A DNA stretch of 64,000 bases from Myxocyprinus asiaticus. Its lineage: Eukaryota; Chordata; Actinopteri; Cypriniformes; Catostomidae. Location: the NCBI RefSeq assembly GCF_019703515.2, contig NC_059351.1, forward strand, positions 17,200,001 to 17,264,000, read 5' to 3'. The notes under the pieces are model-generated. The model had not been told where the DNA came from. It was given only the letters and a program-made list of their open reading frames with translations, and did no database searches. Of this stretch, positions 11,304 through 21,879 are shown one piece after another (position 1 is the stretch's first letter; every line of letters starts with the position of its first letter). A program made the translations under genes and the position numbers.

Positions 11304-12520
11304 CTTGAAAACAAAGAGATACAGCTTTCATTCGATGGCCCTGTTTACACCTGGTATTATCATCCTAAAACAATACAAGTGCGTGCATGAACACATTGCA
11401 TCTGGGTGATCCAATCACAAAACATTAGCTCAAAATGAGTGTTATTACGAGGTATAAACAGGGTAAAGAAACATGCCCTATGGAAATCTAACTGTACTCT
11501 GCACTTCACATTTTTAGTGGACTGTGAGGAAATAGTTAAAGACTTCACTGAGAAATGACAACAAATCTGCAGGCACTATTTTAAGAGCCATACCCACAGG
11601 GAGTGAAGATTTTTGTTTGGCTCTAATTTGAAACAAGGGGATACTTAGAAGTAGTTAATGAGGACATGGCTGAATATATTATTAAAATAACATTTTAATA
11701 ATTTAGAGTACGAGTAAATCTGTGAAAAGCTTTAATGCAAAAATAAATAAATAAATAAATAAAATAAAAAAAAAACTTTTTTTTTTTTAAAAATTGGACT
11801 TTGGGAAAGTAGGCTTGGGAGGATAGCACATATTTGCCAATTCTATGAAACAACAAAGCCACAGTCCCCTTTGGTTTTCTCCAGACTAGTCCAGCAGAGG
11901 ATTTCTGACCTCATTCTAACCTCAGGTTTTTTGTGTTTGGTGAGGAAACCAGGATTTGGCCTTCTACACCCATACTGTAGCTGAAAGCATTGCATACTGT
12001 ACCTCCTGCCACAATGTAGTTATTTCATTTAACTGATGCCTTCATCTAAAACTACATTGAGTATAACTATTTTAGAGCACAGTGGTGAGCTTTGCTTCTT
12101 AAAGGGCTCAAACCAGTAACCTACCAGGCCTGATCATTACCCACTATGCCCACCATGGGTTTTCCCAAGTTGATACTGTACAGTTTGATCCTGCTAATGC
12201 TTATTTCATGCCCTCTTTCTGCACTAAGGGCCATCAGGGAAGGATCTCCCTTATATAAAAGTACTGTGATGGTACCATGGTACAGTGATGTTATCAGATG
12301 CTAATACCATGGTACTTTGATATATTTCATGGTAGGCCTACTATATGATTACAGTATTCATGCATGATGGTATTTACATGGTATTACAAGGTACTATTAA
12401 GAATATCAGTTCCAAAATCTACCAACAACCTTGTCGGAGGATGACAAACAGTTCCTTTTTTTCAAAATGATATTGCATTTTGAGAAAATATTGTGTAAAA
12501 AAAAAAAAAAAAAAAAAAAA

Positions 12521-12570
<50 letters not shown>
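11304..12570. other. Intron 11, repeats only
   Basis: It contains an A-rich/AATA stretch near 11740-11800, a cluster of TACCATGGTAC-like short palindromes at about 12268-12390, and poly-A plus (TA)n at 12498-12570. No exon seen. Confidence 0.6.
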
Positions 12571-12573
<3 letters not shown>

Positions 12574-13673
12574 TATATTGCCAAAGTATTCGCTCATCTG
12601 CCTTTAGACGCATATGAACTTAAGTGACATCCCATTCTTAATCCATAGGGTTTAATATGACGTCGCCCACCCTTTGCAGCTATAACAGCTTCAACTCTTC
12701 TGGGAAGGCTTTCCACAAGGTTTAGGAGTGTGTTTATGGGAATTTTTGACCATTCTTCCAGAAGCGCATTTGTGAGGTCAGACACTGATGTTGGACGAGA
12801 AGGCCTGGCTCGCAGTCTTCGCTCTAATTCATCCCAAAGGTGCTCTATCGGGTTGAGGTCAGGACTCTGTGCAGGCCAGTCAAGTTCTTCCACACCAAAC
12901 TCGCTCATCCACGTCTTTATGGACCTTGCTTTGTGCACTGGTGCGCAGTCATGTTGGAACAGGAAGGGGCCATCCCCAAACTGTTCCCACAAAGTTGGGA
13001 GCATGGAATTGTCCAAAATCTCTTGGTATGCTGAAGCATTCAGAGTTCCTTTCACTGGAACTAAGGGGCCAAGCCCAGCTCCTGAAAAAACAACCCCACA
13101 CCATAATCCCCCCTCCACCAAACTTCACAGTTGGCACAATGCAGTCAGACAAGTATCGTTCTCCTGGCAACCGCCAAACCCAGACTCGTCCATCAGATTG
13201 CCAGATGGAGAAGCGTGATTCGTCACTCCAGAGAACGCGTCTCCACTGCTCTAGAGTCCAGTGGCGGCGTGCTTTACACCACTGCATCCGACGAAGTTGG
13301 CGACCTCTGCGCACTATGCGCCTCAGCATCCGCTGACCCCGCTATGTCATTTTACGTGGCCTACCACTTCGTGGCTGAGTTGCTGTCATTCCCAATCGCT
13401 TCCACTTTGTTATAATACCACTGACAGTTGACTGTGGAATATTTAGTAGCAAGGAAATTTCACGACTGGACTTGTTGCACAGGTGGCATCCTATCACAGT
13501 ACCACGCTGGAATTCACTGAGCTCCTGAGAGCGGCCCATTCTTTCACAAATGTTTGTAGAAGCAGTCTGCATGCCTAGGTGCTTCATTTTATACACCTGT
13601 GGCCATGGAAGTGATTGGAACACCTGAATTCAATTATTTGGATGGGTGAGCGAATACTTTTGGCAATATAGTG
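12571..13673 (-). mobile_element. Tc1-like transposon inserted in a (TA)n array
   Basis: The termini CACTATATTGCCAAAGTATT and the reverse complement of CGAATACTTTTGGCAATATA form inverted repeats. TA microsatellites lie on both sides (12524-12570 and 13674-13749), consistent with a TA target. The 1.1-kb length is shorter than a standard 1.6 kb Tc1 element. The transposase on the minus strand is broken. Confidence 0.9.
12594..13539 (-). pseudogene. Tc1-like transposase (DD34E) with deletion and frameshift
   Basis: The minus strand starts at MGRSQELSEFQRGTVIG (Met at 13537-13539), followed by a paired-type helix-turn-helix and the GRPRKMT hook. After about 13330 a stretch of some 40 residues is missing before [35 protein letters not shown] holds the first Asp. 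An extra T in the run at about 13083-13089 shifts the frame after WGCFF. The next frame gives [11 protein letters not shown] (second Asp) and SPDLNPIEHLWDEL (Glu). All three catalytic residues survive as codons but not in one frame. Confidence 0.88.

Positions 13674-13749
<76 letters not shown>
13674..13749. repeat. (TA)n microsatellite
   Basis: A continuous TA run abutting the Tc1-like element. Confidence 0.9.
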
Positions 13750-13754
<5 letters not shown>

Positions 13755-13786
13755 GTGTATATATAGTTTTTTTTTTTTTTTTTTGT

Positions 13787-14340
13787 CATAAAGGGGCCGT
13801 TTACACTGCATATGTTTTTGCGTCTGTCTGTGCTGTTATTTATTCACTTTTTTATGTAAACATTCACTAGATCCCTTGATTTTTTTGCTTTGACGCTGCA
13901 ACGCTGATTTTCAGCATCTTGCGCATGAGTGCAATGTTTTTAAGACAGTGCATCATATTATTTGAACTTCAAATTTTAAAAATGCATCTGGAGGCATTGG
14001 AATTCTGTTCCATTTGTTGCAACATTTTTTAACGCAAAAACATGCTTGGTCTGAATGGCCCATAAGCTGTATTATGTATCTATTGCCATTATTTTGGCCG
14101 TCTAATTCTAATTCTTAGGGACCGTCCACGAGCGCATTTTCTTTGAAAGTTGCGCCTGCAGCAGTGTTTCAATGTTTTCAGCATCTTGTGCAGAAATACA
14201 ATGTTTTTTAAACAGCCTGTCAACTTAAAAAGAACATAAAACCATGTCTTGCAACACCTGCGTTAGCTCTATTAGTTGTGCTGCCCCTTGCTTTTTTTAG
14301 TGCAAGAATGCGTTCGGTCTGAATGGCCTCTTACAGTATG
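13787..14340. repeat. Two tandem MITE-like units
   Basis: Two related units, about 13790-14062 and 14117-14333, each run from GGGRCCGTTTACAC-type sequence to GGTCTGAATGGCC. Shared internal words include TTTTCAGCATCTTG and ACAATGTTTTT. The terminal sequence recalls hAT-type MITEs of fish. No protein is encoded. Part of the left unit (GTTTTTGCGTCTGTCTGTGC) recurs at 17290. Confidence 0.5.
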
Positions 14341-14563
14341 TTGATGTGTATATTTACAATGTATTATGAAGAAGTAAAATTAAACAAACAAACAAAATAT
14401 GCTAATTTATAGGGCATTGAGTCATAGCTGTACATCCAACAAACAGATGTGTCGGAACTTTTCTTCTGTTGAAAACAGAAAACATATGTCAGTGTCAGGG
14501 ATAAACATGAAGTCAATGCCAATCCTGAATTCCTGACTTTAATCAAATGTTTTGCTAATTCAC

Positions 14564-14654
14564 CTATAAAGAGTTCGTCCTCCAATGGTGGCAAGATTTG
14601 AGAAAACACCAAGATCCGTCATGTTTTCCGGCCATGACTGGATGTTCAAAAATC
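14564..14654 (-). CDS. erbb4: ErbB4 exon 11 (domain III)
   Basis: The 91-bp exon is bounded by CTTTCAG and GTGAATT on the minus strand. It encodes [20 protein letters not shown] and [11 protein letters not shown], the middle of domain III, with the LNIQSWP and F-NL-TIGGR motifs conserved in ErbB receptors. The split Gly codon at the start and AG|T at the end fit exons 10 and 12. Confidence 0.95.
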
Positions 14655-15150
14655 CTGAAAGAACAGTTGAAGAATAGGGAAACATATTCAGCTTTTAATC
14701 TCTTCATACTTGACAAACTGATAAAAAATAAAAATGTTATTATGACAGCAGACGGGTCGGGATATTACAATGAGCCCAATGAGAACTGTAATATTTTACT
14801 GCCTGTCTGACAATACAAATAGTGCTCCAGAGAGCAATCAGCAGCGTTTTCTTATTGCTCGAGTTTCCATTATGAAAATGTTGTTTTGCGGCCTCACTCC
14901 ATTAGCCATTGGCACAATCATAAGACTAAGTTTAATATGACAAAAAGGCTTTTAACATGAGTCATAGTTCATTCTTCTGAGGCTTTATAAACAAATAAAT
15001 ATTGTGTACCGCATAGCCTATAGATAAGGATTCATGGCAAAGAATATTATGGATCGAAATAAAAAAATAAAAAATAAAAAATCCAGAGTTTTACACAAGG
15101 CTCAATAGGTTTAATGGCTTGCCATCTGATAGATGGTGACTGTAGCTTAC
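14655..15150. other. Intron 10, no gene seen
   Basis: AT-rich. A short A-rich run lies near 15059-15081. Nothing else recognised. Confidence 0.6.
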
Positions 15151-15224
15151 CTGTAATCTCTCTAACGGTGCGGAATACATTTAGCTGATCAGGGTCCAGG
15201 GCTTTGATACCATGAAACATATCC
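15151..15224 (-). CDS. erbb4: ErbB4 exon 10 (domain II/III border)
   Basis: The 74-bp exon has AAAACAG before it and GTAAGC after it on the minus strand. It encodes GDMFHGIKALDPDQLNVFRT and VREITG. The LDP.QLNVFRTVREITG stretch is the start of the second L domain of ErbB receptors. Length and phases match the family. Confidence 0.95.
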
Positions 15225-15267
15225 CTGTTTTAAACAAGACACAAAACAAGCCAGATTTTAGCAATAG

Positions 15268-15672
15268 TGTCAGGTGTATTGTGTTGATTTTGAAATTCTA
15301 GTTCCTGGTTCATGTCATGTGTTCCTGTTTCCCTTGTCATGTGATTTCTGTTTTCCCTCCATGTTCTTGTGTCATGTTTTCATTGGGTTATTGTTTAATT
15401 AGCTTGTTATGAGTTCTGTTTGTTCATTGGTTTATGTTCTCCCATGTCTTGTATTTAAGCCCTCATGTTTTCATTGTCTAGTTGTCAAGTATTGAATGTA
15501 GATGTGAGTGTAGAAGTTTGTCAGGCCACGTTTATTGTCAAGTTTTTGTCAAGTTTTTAGTCAAGCCATGTTCATGTTTATATTTAGTTAGGGTTTTTGG
15601 ATTTCACGTTCTGTAATTAAAACTGCACTTGGGTTCTCATCGTCTTCATCATCATTGCCAGCACACGTTACA
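15268..15672 (+). repeat. Solo LTR with 5-bp target duplication
   Basis: A 405-bp block begins TGTCAGGTG, ends CGTTACA and is flanked by AATAG on both sides (15263-15267 and 15673-15677). A TATA-like TTGTATTTAAGCCC near 15449 and ATTAAA near 15616 fit U3 and poly(A) positions on the plus strand. No internal retroelement sequence adjoins, so it is a recombination product of a lost LTR retrotransposon. Confidence 0.8.
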
Positions 15673-15933
15673 AATAGAGACGATTATGTGTGATCTTTTT
15701 TTATAGAAATCTATCCCTTGGTTGCTTAAGACTGCCTTTAAAGAGTTGTTGGTGAAGCTTTTAAAATTGGGCTTTAACTTATTTCCTAGAGCAGATGAAA
15801 CAAAGACACATTAAAGTCCCTTATTAATTCATATTTTATTTATATAAAGTAAATACAAAATAGGGCCTTAGAAACACACCTCAAACACTCCTCAAAAAGA
15901 GGGGAAAAATATATACTATATATATACACACAC

Positions 15934-16650
15934 ACCGATCAGCCACAACATTAAAACCACCTGCCTAATATTGTGTAGGTCCCTCTTGTGCTGCCAAAAC
16001 AGCACCAACCCGCATTTCAGAATAGCATTCTGAGATGCTATTCTTCTCACCACACTTGTATAGAGCAGTTATCTGAGTTACCGTAGACTTTGTCAGTTTG
16101 AACCAGTCTGGCCATTCTCTGTTGACCTCTCTCATCAACAAGGCGTTTCCATCCACAGAACTGCCCCTCACTGGATGTTTTATGTTTTTGGCACCATTCG
16201 GAGTAAATTCTAGAGACTGTTGTGTGTGAAAATACCAGGAGATCAGCAGTTACAGAAATACTCAAACCAGCCCATCTGCCACCAAAAATTATCCATGCAA
16301 TTATCTAATCAGCCAATCATGTGGCAGGAGTGCAGTGCATACAATCATGCATGTGCAGGTCAGGAGCTTCAGTTAATGTTCACATCAACCTTCAGAATGG
16401 GGAAAAAATGTGATCTCAGTGATTTGAACAGTGGCATGATTGTTAGTGCCAGATGGGCTGGTTTGAGTATTTCTGTAACAGCTGATCTCCTAGGATGTTC
16501 ACACACAACATTCTCAACAATTCCTTGTTGATGAGAGAGGTCAGCAGAGAATGGCCAGACTAGTTTGAACTGACAAAGTCTACGGTAACTCAGATCTGTA
16601 CAATTTTGGTGAGAAGAATAGCATCTCAGAATGCTATTCAATTTTAACAC
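15934..16650. mobile_element. Palindromic Tc1-like non-autonomous element, one end truncated
   Basis: The left terminus reads ACCGATCAGCCACAACATTA. The left arm (about 15975-16270, minus strand) and right arm (about 16430-16640, plus strand) encode the same transposase N-terminal segment in opposite directions, for example GLSISVTADLL and RMARLVQTDKVYG on the left. The right arm ends at GAATGCTATTC without the outer terminal repeat and lacks the middle of the segment. The structure could extrude a long hairpin. No complete transposase is possible. Confidence 0.75.
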
Positions 16651-16803
16651 TGATGGAACCCATTTTCATGATTTTACCTATGGCCCCTTAAACCCACACA
16701 CAGGCCTTGTATTAAATTACATATGGATGGTAATTAAGCAAACGAGACATCTCATAGACACACCTGAAGCAGTAATGAGATTATATTGAATAAACTGACT
16801 CAC

Positions 16804-16930
16804 CCTTTGATGCCAGTGATGAGGAAGATGAGGTTGCCATTGATCTTGGTGCAATTGACAAACTTCTCAATGTTGCTGGAATCTACAGTTTGAGCTGTCT
16901 GAAGACTGCCGGTACCTATTCCATCACACA
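16804..16930 (-). CDS. erbb4: ErbB4 exon 9 (end of domain II)
   Basis: The 127-bp exon is flanked by ATTCAG and GTGAGTC on the minus strand. It encodes [20 protein letters not shown], then [20 protein letters not shown] and IKG. This is the last disulfide module of domain II and the first strand of domain III, where [12 protein letters not shown] is an ErbB signature with a potential N-glycosylation site (NCT). The split codon G|TG gives Val where relatives often have Ala. Confidence 0.95.
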
Positions 16931-17218
16931 CTGAATACCACATACAACCCATTTAAAACTCAGCTGAGGCCAAAAATATTTGACAACTACTGAAACCTTT
17001 GTCCACTACTACACTACTAGCTTACTACAGTGAGGACTTTGAGAATTTTCATTTTTTTTTTTCTTTTCTGGTGGCCATATCAAAAAATGGATTTGGAAGA
17101 AACCAACATGATTTTAGATACATACTTGAATAAATTCTACATTTTCATATGTATTTCTCCGTTGAGCTGAAAAGAGTTATTGAAACAAAAATAAAAAAAT
17201 AAAAAAAAATAAAATAAA

Positions 17219-17285
<67 letters not shown>

Positions 17286-17460
17286 TATGTTTTTGCGTCT
17301 GTCTGTGCTGCTATTTATTCACTTTTTTAATGTAAATGAGAAGTAAAACTCCTCATTTTGAGCTTTATTATGATCAAATGTGAGTCATATTAAGATTAAC
17401 TGATATGACCCAGTTTTGTTTCTCTTATAATTTCTGCTTATTATGTGGTTATACCTCATT
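16931..17460. other. Intron 8 part, repeats only
   Basis: It contains A-rich sequence, a (TA)n run at 17222-17282, and 17283-17335, which repeats part of 13808-13860 (GTTTTTGCGTCTGTCTGTGC). No exon seen. Confidence 0.6.
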
Positions 17461-17613
17461 AAAAATAGCTCTTCTAAAGACCAGATTTCCCCAGCTGAAT
17501 GACATGGATACCCTCACTACATATTTTCTTGATCTTGATAAAAAGCCAAGGAAACAGAAACATTTTCATCAGTTAAAGCTTTCATATGTTGGAATGACAA
17601 ATGACCAACAAAT
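17461..17613 (+). repeat. Isolated fragment of Tx1-like LINE ORF2
   Basis: About 150 bp match 24269-24417 of the full-length LINE almost base for base; it encodes MDTLTTYFLDLDKKPRKQKH and the following residues. It contains neither the 3-prime end nor any neighbouring LINE sequence. Confidence 0.85.
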
Positions 17614-18098
17614 TCTTTATGATCTACAAAGATTAGCACAGTTACAGTTATGAAACCTCACTGTCATCATTAAACCAATACAATGTTTACTATTAAGTAC
17701 ATTGGTTTGACTGAAAGAAGCCAGTGGTTGGCCAGCAGTTTGCATGTTAACTGAAGAACTTGCATTGTTTTTGGTGCAAACAATACAGATTCTCACATGA
17801 ACACCAAAGTCACTGTGAACAAGCCTCTCTCAAGATTTCAATGAAAAATTACTTAAATTTCGGGTTGTTTCTCACCAAAACTTTTCTTGTGCCTTCAGAA
17901 GACTTGGAAAATGATGAACAAGTCATACAGATTATTTTATGATACTTTTGGCTGCTTTTTTAAGCTTTAAAGTGAGTCATTATCCACTGCCATTGTATTA
18001 AAAAGATGAAATATTAATTAAAACATCTACATTTTTGTTCTGTATTAGAACGAATGCGAAACAGGTTTGAAACGACAACCTTAGTGAATCTGACTGAC
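17614..18098. other. Intron 8 part, no gene seen
   Basis: Ordinary AT-rich intron leading to exon 8. Confidence 0.6.
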
Positions 18099-18212
18099 CT
18101 TTCGGACAGATGTCAGTGCACGGGATGCACATCTTGCTGTGATTTTCCTCAACCTCCATCTTGTTGCTCGGACAGGCTCTGACACAAGAGCTGTGATCCA
18201 CCACAAAGTTAT
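18099..18212 (-). CDS. erbb4: ErbB4 exon 8 (domain II)
   Basis: The 114-bp exon is preceded by CACAACAG and followed by GTCAGTCA on the minus strand. It completes the His codon from exon 7 and encodes [20 protein letters not shown], then [17 protein letters not shown]. This cysteine-rich segment of domain II is closer to ErbB4 (KMEVEEN...KMC) than to other ErbB members, and is the main basis for naming the gene. Confidence 0.96.
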
Positions 18213-18344
18213 CTGTTGTGCCAGACAGCAGAGAATATTAGAGTCTTAATTAGACAGCTAAATAATCACAGTAATTATTAAAATCTTAAAAAAAAAAAAA
18301 AAAAAAAAAACAGATGATGCCATCTTTCAGGTAACCTGACTCAC

Positions 18345-18486
18345 GTGGGCATTTCTTGACACAGAAAGCTCCATAGGTGTATTTGGCTTTGGGATTGTAC
18401 TCGAGCTGGAAGGTTGTTGGATTGTAGACAAACGGCTGAGGACACTGTGTCACACATGCACCGCTGTCATTGAAATTCGTACAAGC
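18345..18486 (-). CDS. erbb4: ErbB4 exon 7 (domain II, dimerisation-arm region)
   Basis: The 142-bp exon lies between ATTCTCAG and GTGAGTCAGG on the minus strand. It encodes [20 protein letters not shown], then [20 protein letters not shown] and FCVKKCP. In ErbB receptors the sequence from QCPQ to YTYG forms the loop that contacts the partner in dimers; [13 protein letters not shown] is well kept. No damage. Confidence 0.96.
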
Positions 18487-18706
18487 CTGAGAATATACAA
18501 AACGTCAGGTAAGCGTGTACTAAGTCATGAACTAATCAATAAAATATGACTCTTATAAAGAGAAGCACTCTTTTCTAGGCACCTCTGTGACTGAAAGTTG
18601 TAACATACAGTATGATTTCCACATGATTAGGTTTTTATCATTACCTAAACTGTAAAATCTTACAGTCATGCAGAATGAGAAATAAATTAAGGAATATGTG
18701 ACATAC

Positions 18707-18825
18707 GAAGCAGTCCATGTCTTTAGGCCCAAAACATCCTCCAGCACATTCTTGATGGCAGCAGTTACTGACGTACGGACCAAAACAACGACCATCACAT
18801 TGCTCAGCACATACCGTCTTTGTCA
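18707..18825 (-). CDS. erbb4: ErbB4 exon 6 (domain II)
   Basis: The 119-bp exon is flanked by CATACAG and GTATGTCAC on the minus strand. It encodes [20 protein letters not shown], then [20 protein letters not shown]. The regular Cys spacing of a furin-like repeat and the motif [19 protein letters not shown] are diagnostic for ErbB receptors. Confidence 0.96.
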
Positions 18826-19837
18826 CTGTATGATTGTAAATGTTGGTAGGGAAGTACAGAGACAGAAAAAGAGAGACAACTGGTTGATTGACCATTCTGA
18901 ATCAAGTATTTAATTCATATTAACAGAACACAACAGTGCCCGCCCACTTTTTCAGCCATCTTGGTTCCAGAAACATTTTTCCCATTCATTTATTCCATAA
19001 GGTTTTCATAAAGTCCTTCATAAAAGAGTTCTAAGCCATGAACCAAATCAACCAGCTCTGAGGTGAATTACAACATTACACACTTTGGTTACAAGCAAAA
19101 AGTATTTTCATTATATGTATACAACTGTGTACCTCACATCTTTCATGAGGGAACGAACTATAATCCCATGATGCATTGTGAATGACAAAATCAACTTAAA
19201 AACATACTGTTTTAAAGTTGTGGATTATAAGTATTCATAATTGTGTCATTCATAGTGCATCAGGGAAGTAGGCAGTCGCTGCAGAGCTCTTTTGGCATGC
19301 TTTTTTTCCCCGTGGATATTCCCCATCAGGAATCATAGGTAGTGTAGTTCTTTAGCAGAAATTCCGCTGATAAACAATTTATTTTTTCAAAGTTGAAATG
19401 ACGTCATTTGAAGGCTTATAGAAGCATTTACCACCGATTCACCACATCAGAGCTCAAAGTACGTCTGTCTTTAAAGTTGTATAAGTTATCGTTTAAAATC
19501 AATTTCCCTGTGGAGAAAATTAATGCAAGTTTTGCTTCCAAAACTAGATTGTTCCGTACTGTTCACATTTCTTTCCTGGTAGGTCCTTTGAATCTAAATA
19601 ACTTTGAAAGTTTTCCTTAACCTATATCAATAAAGTAAGGTCATACTTTAAGCTGATATGAGGTTAATAGACGTATTTGACTTTTTATCTATGAAAATTA
19701 ATTTCTGACTGTTAAATTAGTATGCAAACCTTTCCTTTGAAACAGACAATGTGAAATAGCCAGGCACATCACTTGAAACTCTTCATGTGGTTTAGACCCA
19801 TTTAAAATGTCTTATACAGTTTCACTCAAACACCCAG
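18826..19837. other. Intron 5, region before the LINE
   Basis: No exon. A short imperfect inverted repeat lies around 19150-19175 (CATGATGCATTGTGAATGAC) and 19240-19265. Otherwise AT-rich unique sequence. Confidence 0.55.
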
Positions 19838-19879
19838 GGCTCTCTCTCTCTCTTTCTCTCTTTCTCTCTCTCTCTCTCT
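19838..19879. repeat. (CT)n microsatellite at the LINE 5-prime end
   Basis: CT-rich tract directly before the LINE 5-prime UTR. It mirrors the (CT)n at 27043-27116. Confidence 0.85.
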
Positions 19880-20035
19880 GCGCATGTGTGGAGTGCCTGA
19901 GGGAAGCGTGTGAGCATTTGAGTGAGTGGCGGCATTTTTGAGTGAGTTCTTTATTTCTCTTTTCCTTGTGTCTCTAGATTAGATATTATCATCATAGGAG
20001 AAGTGATCAAATAATTGTGTTCAAAAGTGGTAGAA

Positions 20036-21702
20036 ATGGGGGTAGATTCCGACGGTTTTGCTATCTTAACTGCTAGACATGGGTGCAAATGCATACCAGA
20101 TGAGTCTATCACAGTTGAAGATTGTTTAAAAGCTATTGGTACTGAAGTAGGGGTCCGAAACATCTTGTCGGCATCTAAATTGAATAGAGCTGTTGTTGTT
20201 TTTCTGAAAGTGGAATCTATGGTGCATATGGCTGAGATTGGATTGTCTGGGAATAATGTTTTTTTAACAGTCTTGCCACTGTAAAACCCTTTGAAAAGAG
20301 AAACCCTTTTGAATGTTCCCCCGTTTGTTTCAAATGATTCACTTCAGCATTTACTCGTCCGCTATGGAAAATTAGTGGCTCTGATTAAAATGATCCCTCT
20401 CAGTTTAAAGAACCCAGAGTTAAAACATGTTATTTCGTTCAGGCGTCAGACACACATGATTCTGAATGCTGAATTTCAAACCTTAAATGTCACAGTGAAC
20501 ATAACCATGCTGGATAAATACTACACCATTTTCATCAGCACAGATTCGATGAAATGTTATTCCTGTGGGAGACATGGCCACATAAGACAAGCATGACCTA
20601 TGAATAGGGAGAATGTAAATAATAATGCTGAACAAAATCCTCCTGTTCTGGAAAATAGTAATATAACTGAAAGTAGTGAAGATAAAATTGATGAGCAAAT
20701 TGAAACGGTGCCTTCATTTGAAGATAGAGAGCATCCAACTGAGGTTGAATCAAACGATCAAGCGAATGGTGTGAACAAAGTTTCTGCATATATATGTACA
20801 GGTGTAAATGACAGCCCCGGGGTTCATGGTGGCACAGAGATCACTGTTACTGCTGCTGGAGCCAGTGACTCGAATCATCCCGAAGATCAAGTTGGGAATG
20901 AGGGAGAGTTGCTAAATATGCAAGTGTCAGATGTCAAGATATCAAAGATTGATGTGGATCCGCTGGTAGAAAAACTGAATCTCAATCGATTGATTATGAA
21001 TCTGATAGTGCAACATCTGATGTTACAGGCTATGTATCTGAAACAAACTCTCAAGAATGTTCTGCAGGCTGACTACCACCCCTGGAGTCACGAGTTCAAA
21101 TCTAGGGCATGTTGAGTGACTCCAGCCAGGCCCCCTAAGCAACCAAACTGGCCTGGTTGCTAGGGAGGGTAGAGTTACATGGGGTAACCTCCTCGTGGTC
21201 ACTATAATGTGGTTCGCTCTCGGTGGGGCATGTGGTGAGTTGAGCGTGGATGCCGCGGAGAATAGCGTGAAACCTCCACACGCACTATGTCTCCGTGGTA
21301 ACGCGCTCAAGATGCGTGGATTGACGGTCTCAGATGCGGAGGGAACTGAGATTTGTCCTCCGCCACCCGGATTGAGGTGAGTCACTATGCCATCATGAGG
21401 ACTTAGAGCGCATTGGGAATTGGGCATTCCAAACTGGGGAGAAAAAAAAAAGTTCTGCAGGAAAATGTTAGAAACCTCTATATTATACGGTACAACAGAT
21501 TAATGATTTCCTTGATACGTTTAATCAGCGAATACCAAAATTGGAGAAATATTTAGCGGATTTACAGCTTTTTGTTGAATCCTGTGCAGTGGCTATGAGA
21601 AAAGCTACAATAGAGGAGTTGGATCAACCTAAACGTTACAGAATTAAGAAACATATGAGTGCTGTCAAAAAGAGATTAAAATTTTGTCAAAATAAATATT
21701 AA
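20036..21702 (+). pseudogene. LINE ORF1 protein, with stops and a SINE insertion
   Basis: It begins MGVDSDGFAILTARHGCKC. The frame then shows RNILSASKLNRAVVVFLKVE, a stop near 20282, SLKNPELKHVISFRRQTHMI and a zinc knuckle CYSCGRHGHIRQA. The position expected to hold the last Cys of the knuckle is TGA (about 20594-20596). An acidic Ser/Glu-rich tail follows to about 21068, where a SINE interrupts. The frame resumes after 21461 and ends TAA at 21700-21702. ORF1 proteins of this group bind the element RNA. Confidence 0.8.
21069..21451 (+). mobile_element. tRNA-derived SINE in LINE ORF1, 10-bp target duplication
   Basis: The body is flanked by GTTCTGCAGG at 21059-21068 and 21452-21461. The head keeps a good B-box (GAGTTCAAATC) but starts within the tRNA-like part, so it is 5-prime truncated. 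It ends in an A-run. Same family as 9554-9973, opposite orientation. Confidence 0.88.
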
Positions 21703-21879
21703 TAGGGTTATGACATTATATTTTGGGTTATTTTATGCCCACTTTTTAGATTTGTTATGACATCTTTATATATTGGGACATTTAATATTAATGGATGTCG
21801 AGGCACAGCAAAGAGAATGGCTTTATATGACTATTTAGTTCTAAAAAATGCAGATGTGATCTTACTGCAGGAAACATCA

